NCBI GenBank assembly: GCA_030151665.1
Contig: JASLDB010000167.1
Coordinates: forward strand, 1 to 5,432
DNA length: 5,432 bases
Origin: Neisseriaceae bacterium
GTDB taxonomy: Bacteria; Pseudomonadota; Gammaproteobacteria; Burkholderiales; Neisseriaceae
Direction: 5' to 3'
This document shows, in pieces, positions 1 through 4,678 of the stretch. Each line of letters opens with the position of its first letter. The stretch's first letter is position 1. The position numbers were made by a program, and so were the translations under genes. The notes under the pieces were generated by a model. The model was not told where the DNA came from, ran no database searches, and saw only the letters and a program-made list of their open reading frames with translations.

Positions 1-5
1 GTCAA

Positions 6-36
6 ATCATAAGGACTGACCCAGGGGGAAGGTCAA
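6..36 (-). promoter_or_regulatory. MerR-family type promoter reading leftwards out of the window
   Basis: On the minus strand a -35 hexamer TTGACC (31-36) and a -10 hexamer TATGAT (6-11) are separated by exactly 19 bp. That is longer than the usual 17 bp and is the hallmark of promoters activated by MerR-family regulators (CueR, ZntR, HmrR). The left part, CTTGACCTTCC, is like the left arm of copper (CueR) operators. The right arm expected for CueR (GGAAGGT) is not present, but a GACC-N9-GGTC dyad is. The gene it would drive lies beyond the left edge, in the same direction as the pirin gene. Its nature (metal exporter, chaperone or other) cannot be seen. Confidence 0.45.
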
Positions 37-51
37 GCAAGGTAGAGTGCC

Positions 52-771
52 TTAACGATAATTTAACGAATGTTTGCGCAAATTAAACAATAAAACCTCT
101 GCATCTTGAGCGTCTTGTAAAGCGAGTGTTTGCGCTTGCTGTACCTTGATGCCATCACCTGTTTTCAGTTGCTGCCCATTGATATTTAATTGACCAGAAA
201 CCACATGCAAATAAGCATAGCGTTCTGGTGTGACATCAAATGTTAAAGTATCTTGGTTGTCGAGTTTGGCTGCATAAACATAGGCATCTTGATGTACCTG
301 TAATGAGCCATCTTGGGCTGTTGGTGATAGCAATAAACGCCATTGCCCCATTTTGCTGGCAGCATCAAAATGTTTTTGTTGGTAGCTTGGGGTTAAGTTA
401 TTTTCATTGGGCACAATCCAAATTTGTAAAAAATGCACGGCATCAGTTTGGCTGTGGTTGTATTCACTGTGTCGAACACCGGTGCCTGCACTCATGATTT
501 GAACATCACCTGCACTAATAATGGCACCATTGCCCATTGAATCTTGATGAGCCAATTGGCCAGAGAGAACATAGGTTAGAATTTCCATGTTTTGGTGTGG
601 ATGCGTACCAAATCCTTGTGCTGCTGCAACTTGATCATCATTAATGACCAATAAATCTGAAAAACCCATTTCCTTTTCATCGTAATAATGGGCAAATGAA
701 AAAGTATGTTGCGAGTGCAGCCATTGATTTTGTGATAGACCACGGTCTTGGCTTTTTCGAATGGTGAACAT
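52..771 (-). CDS. Pirin-family protein, YhhW-like quercetin 2,3-dioxygenase
   Basis: A 239-residue cytosolic bicupin that I recognise as close to E. coli YhhW (231 aa), which opens quercetin with O2 in vitro; the physiological substrate is unknown. The N-terminal cupin carries the conserved pirin segments FGTHPHQNMEILTYVLSG (residues 54-71) and MSAGTGVRHSEYN (93-105). The metal ligands are therefore predicted to be H57, H59, H101 and E103, all present. A second, shorter cupin follows (about 150-235), including DGSLQVHQD (154-162). The reading frame extends 18 codons upstream, but ATG at 769-771 is chosen: it has a GAGG ribosome site about 9 nt ahead, and translation from there begins like YhhW (MFTIRKSQDRG). 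The gene is divergent from fpr across a 250-bp control region. No terminator is visible after it before the left-edge promoter. Pirins often answer to oxidative or xenobiotic stress; nothing here proves that. Confidence 0.93.
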   Translation of the reverse strand: MFTIRKSQDRGLSQNQWLHSQHTFSFAHYYDEKEMGFSDLLVINDDQVAAAQGFGTHPHQNMEILTYVLSGQLAHQDSMGNGAIISAGDVQIMSAGTGVRHSEYNHSQTDAVHFLQIWIVPNENNLTPSYQQKHFDAASKMGQWRLLLSPTAQDGSLQVHQDAYVYAAKLDNQDTLTFDVTPERYAYLHVVSGQLNINGQQLKTGDGIKVQQAQTLALQDAQDAEVLLFNLRKHSLNYR

Positions 772-840
772 CAATAAAATCCTCAGTAAAGTTTGATGGG
801 GACATTGTAGATAAAATATATACATTAATAAAATGAAATT

Positions 841-846
841 ATTATA
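841..846 (-). promoter_or_regulatory. Possible -10 box for the pirin gene
   Basis: A perfect TATAAT occurs on the minus strand, which would give a leader of roughly 60 nt before the pirin start. No good -35 hexamer lies 16-19 bp further upstream, and the region is so AT-rich that such boxes arise by chance. A second perfect TATAAT lies on the plus strand at 864-869. Confidence 0.25.
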
Positions 847-879
847 GATAAAACATGAATAAATATAATGTTATTTATC

Positions 880-893
880 CAAGTAAATACTTG
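880..893. promoter_or_regulatory. Perfect inverted repeat, candidate operator
   Basis: CAAGTA-AA-TACTTG is a perfect dyad with 6-bp arms and a 2-bp centre, sitting inside the divergent pirin/fpr control region. Its size suits a dimeric helix-turn-helix repressor or activator. It lies just upstream of the possible pirin -10 box, so it could control the pirin gene. The regulator is unknown and no regulator gene adjoins it. Confidence 0.4.
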
Positions 894-920
894 CTAAAAT
901 AAAGAGATGGCCCCATAGTC

Positions 921-929
921 TGATATAAG
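921..929 (+). promoter_or_regulatory. Possible extended -10 promoter for fpr
   Basis: TGATATAAG fits the extended -10 pattern TGn followed by TATAAG, one mismatch from TATAAT. No -35 hexamer of quality sits at the standard distance, which extended -10 promoters can tolerate. It would leave a leader of about 85 nt before fpr and place the CRP-like site just downstream of the start point. The alternative for fpr is a weak -10 (TATCAC, 977-982) positioned by the CRP-like site. Confidence 0.25.
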
Positions 930-940
930 TAATTGGGTAT

Positions 941-956
941 TGTGAGCAACATCACG
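941..956. promoter_or_regulatory. CRP/Vfr-type binding site
   Basis: TGTGA-GCAACA-TCACG matches the CRP consensus TGTGA-N6-TCACA at nine of ten core positions with the right spacing. Its centre (948.5) is about 73 bp upstream of the fpr start codon and about 178 bp from the pirin start. A weak -10 sequence, TATCAC at 977-982, lies where a class II CRP-activated promoter (site centred near -41.5) would need it, and this would drive fpr. The site is read directly; the regulator and its target are inferred. Confidence 0.5.
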
Positions 957-1021
957 TAAAATTGTTCGCTTAGCAGTATCACAATGGGTGATAGGGCAAT
1001 TGGTTTAAAAAGAGGTTGAAA

Positions 1022-1804
1022 ATGAATGGTGCACCTTTGGAAGCAAAATTTACTGAAGAAACAGTTTTGTGGGTCAAGCAACATAACGAGCGCTTGATTA
1101 CCTTTGCCATAACTCGACCTGAGGCTTTTCGCTTTGCGGCAGGGCAATTTGCTCGTTTGGGTTTTGTGGATGGAGCGGGTTATATCTGGCGAGCGTATTC
1201 AATTGTATCGGCTGAGTACGAAGAAACCTTAGAGTTTTTTGCTGTATTGATTCCAGATGGTCCCATGAGTGCTTATTTGGCAAAGTTGGCAGCTGGCGAT
1301 ACCATTTTGTTGGATAAAAATGCCACTGGATTTTTACTGCCAGAGCGTTTTGCTGATGGTGAAGATTTGGTGATGTTATCCACGGGTTCAGGTGTTGCAC
1401 CATTTTTATCGATGCTACAACAAACCAATGTGTGGCAGCAATTCAAGCGCATTGTCTTAGTGCATTCAGTCAGTCATGCTGATGAGCTGATTTTTGCTGA
1501 GCGCATTGCCAATTGGCAGACACACCCTTTGATTGAGGATTTTTATGGGCAGTTAACCTATGTTCCAGTGGTGACAAGGGAGCCAAATGTACCCAATGCT
1601 TTGCATCAACGGTTACCCGTTTTATTATTAGATGGTGAGTTAGCAAAGTATGTTGGTATAGAATTTAGCCCAGAAAAAACCCGATTTTTATTGTGTGGCA
1701 ATCCTGCTATGGTCAAGGATACATTTGCAGCCTTGATTAAACTGGGTTATGCGATGCACCGTAATCGAATCCCTGGGCAAATTATGATGGAAAATGGTTT
1801 TTAA
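1022..1804 (+). CDS. fpr: Ferredoxin/flavodoxin-NADP+ reductase
   Basis: A 260-residue cytosolic FAD enzyme that moves electrons between NADPH and ferredoxin or flavodoxin, serving iron-sulfur, reductive and oxidative-stress pathways. The FAD-binding barrel carries RAYS (57-60), the RxYS flavin motif, followed by GPMS (80-83). The NADP domain carries STGSGVAPF (120-128), VTRE (184-187) and CGNPAMVKDT (225-234), all typical of bacterial Fpr. The length fits the family (about 250-260). ATG at 1022 is chosen because AGAGG ends 6 nt before it; the in-frame TTG at 1016 directly abuts that site and cannot use it. The protein ends in ENGF with a C-terminal phenylalanine. The short tail after the flavin-facing residues, as in the ...AFVxK endings of Azotobacter/Rhodobacter-type enzymes, seems to be missing. 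The stop codon overlaps that of the convergent amidohydrolase gene. A CRP-like site lies upstream. Confidence 0.93.
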   Translation: MNGAPLEAKFTEETVLWVKQHNERLITFAITRPEAFRFAAGQFARLGFVDGAGYIWRAYSIVSAEYEETLEFFAVLIPDGPMSAYLAKLAAGDTILLDKNATGFLLPERFADGEDLVMLSTGSGVAPFLSMLQQTNVWQQFKRIVLVHSVSHADELIFAERIANWQTHPLIEDFYGQLTYVPVVTREPNVPNALHQRLPVLLLDGELAKYVGIEFSPEKTRFLLCGNPAMVKDTFAALIKLGYAMHRNRIPGQIMMENGF

Positions 1805-2604
1805 TCATCAAAACCAAATAAAGATTGAGCGTTGTTATGCAATAAATCTTGTATAACTTCATCATCCACATGCACATGATTGGTCAGCCAAGCAATGCTT
1901 TGTCGATAAGAGACCTTATCGGCATAACCATTAAATGGCCAATCTGAGCCCCACAATAAGCGCTTGGAGCCGACGGCTTTTAATAGTGCCAGTGTAAATG
2001 TTTTGCTGATTTCAACATTGGCACTGTGGGATAAATCATTTTGGTAGTAGCCAGATAGGTCAAACCAGATGTGGTTACTTTCCATACAGGTGGCCAATAC
2101 GGATTGGAACACTACATCGTGAATGCCTTTGAGTAAATTGGGTTGGCCCAATTGCTCAACAATGATGTTTATGTTGTAATTCTTTAGCCACTTTAAGCTA
2201 TGGTTTAAGCCATTTTCAATGGATTGTTCTAGCGACAAGATTAAGCCAGTTTCTTGTAAATTGTCTAAAAATTGTTGCCAAATGGGTAAGGTCCAGTCAT
2301 GCTGATCCATAGAAGCAATTTTAACATGAACAGCACAGACACCTTGTTGTTGTAGTGTTTGCAAATCAGCAAGGCTTGTATTAGGATTGACAATGGCAAC
2401 ACCTCTGGCTTTTTTGCCCAAAAATGCCAAACCAGACAGTAATGTTTCATTGTTATCAAAATAGTGCTGTGATTGCACCAGTACAGCATGTGATATATTA
2501 AACTCATTCATCAATGCCAAATAGTGCGCATGATCGCATGGCATTAATTGAGCATTGTCAATTGTAGAAGCCTGTTCGAATAGCTGTGCTCGAGCATCAA
2601 TCAT
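1801..2604 (-). CDS. Amidohydrolase-2 family (LigI-like) TIM-barrel protein lacking the catalytic histidines
   Basis: A 267-residue protein of the COG3618/amidohydrolase-2 superfamily, which includes 2-pyrone-4,6-dicarboxylate lactonase and sugar lactonases. The family skeleton is clear: an N-terminal IDARAQLF strand, AVLVQSQHYFDNNETLL (40-56), RGVAIVNP (67-74), a WFDLSGYYQ strand (180-188), LLWGSDWPF (216-224) and a C-terminal NAQSLFGF (258-265). The usual HxH of strand 1 is R5-A-Q7, and the usual DH of the VIDHLG strand is E150-Q151. The arginine normally in the LSGxYR motif is Q188. Only the strand-8 aspartate (D221) is kept. It may be a pseudoenzyme, a regulatory or binding protein, or an enzyme with altered chemistry. 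The start is ATG 2602-2604, the only one compatible with the N-terminal strand because a stop lies three codons upstream; the ribosome site is weak. It is divergent from gntR, its likely regulator, and convergent with fpr. The substrate is unknown. Confidence 0.82.
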   Translation of the reverse strand: MIDARAQLFEQASTIDNAQLMPCDHAHYLALMNEFNISHAVLVQSQHYFDNNETLLSGLAFLGKKARGVAIVNPNTSLADLQTLQQQGVCAVHVKIASMDQHDWTLPIWQQFLDNLQETGLILSLEQSIENGLNHSLKWLKNYNINIIVEQLGQPNLLKGIHDVVFQSVLATCMESNHIWFDLSGYYQNDLSHSANVEISKTFTLALLKAVGSKRLLWGSDWPFNGYADKVSYRQSIAWLTNHVHVDDEVIQDLLHNNAQSLFGFDD

Positions 2605-2694
2605 TGTATCTTATTATCCAGTATGTGTTGATTATTAACGTTTTTTTATGTTGCAATGTTTTTGTATTGATTTATGACATTATTCTTTTTTTTT

Positions 2695-2721
2695 GGTAAA
2701 ATAGTGTTTTTGAATTTTACC
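2695..2721. repeat. Perfect inverted repeat in the amidohydrolase/gntR control region
   Basis: GGTAAAAT (2695-2702) and ATTTTACC (2714-2721) are perfect 8-bp arms around an 11-bp spacer. Read from the minus strand it is followed by a run of nine A, and from the plus strand nine T precede it, so it does not have terminator polarity on either strand. A second imperfect dyad, CTTTGTATAAAG (2721-2732, one mismatched pair), abuts it. The position about 90-115 bp upstream of the amidohydrolase start suggests an operator or looping site for the divergent regulator; this is inference. Confidence 0.45.
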
Positions 2722-2765
2722 TTTGTATAAAGTAATTTATATTAATTTCTAATTTATAAGTTATG

Positions 2766-2777
2766 TCATATATATGA
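2766..2777. promoter_or_regulatory. 12-bp perfect palindrome
   Basis: TCATATATATGA is a perfect palindrome about midway in the divergent control region. It could be an operator for a dimeric regulator, but alternating AT sequence forms palindromes easily, so chance is a serious alternative. Confidence 0.25.
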
Positions 2778-2804
2778 TTTAATTGTATTCAATAGTGATA
2801 AAAA

Positions 2805-2834
2805 ATGTCAAGAATATCGACTTACTTGTATAAT
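2805..2834 (+). promoter_or_regulatory. Promoter of the gntR-family gene
   Basis: A perfect -10 TATAAT (2829-2834) stands 18 bp after ATGTCA (2805-2810), which matches four of six -35 positions. Transcription would start near 2841, giving a leader of about 40 nt. The -10 is embedded in TTGTATAA (2826-2833), a sequence repeated at 2723-2730. TACAA follows at 2854-2858 as an opposed half, so autorepression by the GntR protein is plausible. Confidence 0.5.
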
Positions 2835-2879
2835 CATTTGCTAATTAAATAAGTACAATTCAGGTTATGGATAGTTCGT

Positions 2880-3587
2880 ATGAGTTTGCCAATTTATCAA
2901 AAAATATATCACCAGATTTTAATGGATATCGAAACAGGTCGGTATGCTCCAGGTGATGCTTTGCCTGCTGAAGTGGGGTTGGCTGCTGTGTTTGATACCT
3001 CAATTGGTACTGTTAGAAAAGCAATTGAGAAATTGGTTCATGAAGGTTTCTTAGAAAAAAAACAAGGCAGCGGGACTTTTGTGCGTTTAAAACGCTATAA
3101 ACAATCCCTATTGCGTGGATTCAATTACTTGGCTGTGAATCGACAAGAATATTTACGCAGTTTGATATTGGAAAAAACCAAACAAGTTGCCAATGAATAC
3201 GTGGCTAAGATGTTAAATATTGCCACGGGCGATGCCATTATTGAAATTAAACGTCTGCGTATTTTTGGTGATAATATTCGCATCTACGAAAAAATTTACC
3301 TGCCATGCGAATTGTTTGTTGGGCTAGAAGAGATTCCGATTGTGGAGATGGGGCAGTTATTTTACCCTTATTATGCAGAGAAATTTGATATCCATGTGAG
3401 TAGACTCAAAGAAAAATTGTTGATTTTGTCAGAGCATGAAGAAAGCAGCTGTATTTTAATGGCCAAGCCAGGCGATATTTTGATTGGGATTGAGCGTGTG
3501 GCCTTGGGCTATGATCACAAGCCAATTGAATGGCGCATGTGTTATGGATTGGCCCATGAATATTGCTACGATATTGAAGTGCGTTAA
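2880..3587 (+). CDS. GntR-family transcriptional regulator, HutC subfamily (UTRA effector domain)
   Basis: A 235-residue DNA-binding regulator. Residues 4-70 form the GntR winged helix: PIYQKIYHQI at the start, GRYAPGDALPAE (20-31), then the recognition helix and wing in TVRKAIEKLVHEGFLEKKQ (44-62) and GSGTFV (63-68). Residues about 80-232 form a UTRA ligand-binding domain, recognisable by IEIKRLRIFGD (121-131), the YEKIYLP strand (136-142) and DHKPIEWR (212-219). Regulators of this group bind small metabolites (histidine intermediates, amino sugars, sugar phosphates); which one applies here cannot be read. ATG 2880 is the only in-frame start near the domain; GGA about 8 nt upstream is a weak ribosome site. 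It is divergent from the amidohydrolase gene and most likely controls it and itself. A strong terminator follows. Confidence 0.92.
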   Translation: MSLPIYQKIYHQILMDIETGRYAPGDALPAEVGLAAVFDTSIGTVRKAIEKLVHEGFLEKKQGSGTFVRLKRYKQSLLRGFNYLAVNRQEYLRSLILEKTKQVANEYVAKMLNIATGDAIIEIKRLRIFGDNIRIYEKIYLPCELFVGLEEIPIVEMGQLFYPYYAEKFDIHVSRLKEKLLILSEHEESSCILMAKPGDILIGIERVALGYDHKPIEWRMCYGLAHEYCYDIEVR

Positions 3588-3592
3588 TATCA

Positions 3593-3607
3593 GATAACGG
3601 TGTTATC
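3593..3607. repeat. Short hairpin after gntR
   Basis: GATAAC-GGT-GTTATC is a perfect inverted repeat with 6-bp arms and a 3-base loop, beginning 5 bp after the gntR stop codon. It is not followed by a U-run, so it is not itself an intrinsic terminator. It could stabilise the mRNA end or be a protein site. Confidence 0.4.
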
Positions 3608-3611
3608 AACC

Positions 3612-3637
3612 AAATGATTATTAAAAATGATTATTAA
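3612..3637. repeat. Two-copy 13-bp tandem repeat
   Basis: The unit AAATGATTATTAA occurs twice in direct tandem (3612-3624 and 3625-3637), between the post-gntR hairpin and the terminator. It is non-coding and most simply a slippage duplication. Copy number may vary between strains. Confidence 0.6.
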
Positions 3638-3640
3638 ATA

Positions 3641-3668
3641 AGACAAGCTTTTTGGGCTTGTTTTTTTT
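3641..3668 (+). terminator. Rho-independent terminator of gntR
   Basis: ACAAGC (3643-3648) pairs with GCTTGT (3656-3661) around a 7-base loop, and eight T (3661-3668) follow. The stem can be extended by a G-U and an A-U pair. It separates gntR from the downstream hpnC promoter. Confidence 0.82.
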
Positions 3669-3685
3669 ATTGGCAATGTGTTTAT

Positions 3686-3716
3686 TTGAAATGCAATGGC
3701 AGCAAAATGGTATGAT
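3686..3716 (+). promoter_or_regulatory. Promoter of hpnC
   Basis: The extended -10 element TGG-TATGAT (3708-3716) has five of six -10 matches. TTGAAA (3686-3691) lies 19 bp upstream of the hexamer with four of six -35 matches; the long spacer is compensated by the TGn extension. The start point would be near 3723, about 28 nt before the hpnC start, and the promoter lies directly after the gntR terminator. Confidence 0.5.
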
Positions 3717-3750
3717 TTACTTTTGGGTAGCCAAGCATAAGGAGTAGATG

Positions 3751-4566
3751 ATGGGCGTAGGGCATTATGAAAATTTCCCCGTGGGATCGGTATTGTTACC
3801 TAGGCGTTTACGTAAACCGATTCATGCCATTTATCGCTTTGCCAGAACAGCAGACGATATTGCCGATGAGGGTGATGCCGATAATGCAGACCGCTTGCTG
3901 CAATTGGCTGCTTTAAAAACAGAACTGGATTTGATTGCCAATGGTCAAATGGCACAAACCTTGTTAATGCAGCAATTGTTTTCGGAAGCCATCGAACCAT
4001 TCTCTTTGCCTTTGGCTCCTTTTTATGATTTGTTGTCTGCATTTAGCCAAGATGTAGAAAAAACACGTTATGATAATTTTGCCCAATTGGTCGATTATGC
4101 TCGTCGTTCAGCCAATCCTGTTGGTCGATTGTTATTGCATTTGTATGGGGAGACTGATAGCAAATCCTTGGCACAAAGTGATGGCATTTGTACTGCCTTG
4201 CAATTGATTAACTTTTGGCAAGATGTGGCAGTAGATTGGCAAAAAAACAGGGTGTATTTGCCGCAAGAAGACATGGTGAAATATGGGGTGACAGAAGAAC
4301 ACATTGCTAATGGAACCGTGGATTTTGCATTTCGTCGGCTGATGGCCTATGAGTGTGAAAAAGCCCATAAAATGCTCAAAGCTGGTTCGCCATTGGGCAT
4401 CACCTTAAAAGGGCGTATTGGCTTGGAATTGCGCATGATTATTTTGGGTGGCCAGCGTATCTTGCATAAATTGGATGAAGCACAATACGATGTTTTTACC
4501 AAACGCCCCAAATTGCAAGGCAAAGATTGGTGGGTGATGGCTAAACGGGCATGGCGAAAAAAATAA
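3751..4566 (+). CDS. hpnC: Squalene/phytoene synthase family protein HpnC (hydroxysqualene synthase)
   Basis: A 271-residue prenyl-condensing-family enzyme. In the bacterial HpnCDE route HpnD makes presqualene diphosphate from two farnesyl diphosphates, HpnC converts it to hydroxysqualene, and HpnE reduces that to squalene for hopanoids. HpnC hallmarks are all present (positions counted from this start): HYENFPVGS near the N-terminus, FARTADDIADE with the first aspartate motif (D35, D36, D39), YARRSANPVGRLLLHLYG (116-133), and LINFWQDVAVDW (152-163) with the second aspartate motif (D158, D162). RVYLPQED follows at 167-174. The length is normal for the family (about 270-290). TAAGGAG stands 3 nt before ATG 3748 and 6 nt before ATG 3751; the second gives better spacing and the usual MxVxHYENFP beginning, so it is chosen. 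The hpnD and hpnE genes are not in the window. There is no clear terminator before argF, so read-through is possible. Confidence 0.93.
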   Translation: MGVGHYENFPVGSVLLPRRLRKPIHAIYRFARTADDIADEGDADNADRLLQLAALKTELDLIANGQMAQTLLMQQLFSEAIEPFSLPLAPFYDLLSAFSQDVEKTRYDNFAQLVDYARRSANPVGRLLLHLYGETDSKSLAQSDGICTALQLINFWQDVAVDWQKNRVYLPQEDMVKYGVTEEHIANGTVDFAFRRLMAYECEKAHKMLKAGSPLGITLKGRIGLELRMIILGGQRILHKLDEAQYDVFTKRPKLQGKDWWVMAKRAWRKK

Positions 4567-4600
4567 ATTCAATTAATTGTCAAATTTTTGGTGATTAATG

Positions 4601-4629
4601 TTGAGTAAATAAAATCATGTGTTTAATAT
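4601..4629 (+). promoter_or_regulatory. Weak candidate promoter for argF
   Basis: TTGAGT (4601-4606) and TAATAT (4624-4629) are 17 bp apart, each with four of six consensus positions. An alternative -10, TATAAC (4646-4651), has no good partner. A 10-bp palindrome CAATTAATTG (4570-4579) lies just after the hpnC stop. I see no convincing ArgR box. The 112-bp hpnC-argF gap therefore holds at best a weak promoter. Confidence 0.3.
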
Positions 4630-4678
4630 GGTTTATTGTGCAGTTTATAACGATACCAAGTCAATAAAGGAGTTTGTG

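Noticed and set aside
240..497. 85-codon plus-strand open frame inside the pirin gene
   Set aside because: It is antisense to a well-recognised gene with conserved cupin motifs, and its product has no recognisable features.
875..1403. Minus-strand open frames over the fpr promoter and 5' part (875-1147, 1098-1403)
   Set aside because: They run antisense to fpr, lack ribosome sites or domains, and overlap the control region.
2265..2507. 80-codon minus-strand open frame within the amidohydrolase gene
   Set aside because: Alternative frame of a recognised family protein; composition only.
2686..2721. Inverted repeat next to a T-run as an intrinsic terminator
   Set aside because: The T-run precedes the dyad on the plus strand, and an A-run follows it on the minus strand, so the polarity is wrong for either direction; the stem is also AT-rich.
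3406..4368. Minus-strand open frames opposite gntR and hpnC (3406-3609, 3800-4042, 4095-4304, 4132-4368)
   Set aside because: All are antisense to strongly conserved coding sequence and show no motif of their own.
4567..4678. ArgR boxes upstream of argF
   Set aside because: TGAGT...ATCA and the CAATTAATTG palindrome do not match the spacing or sequence of the ARG box (TGAAT-N4-ATTCA) well enough.
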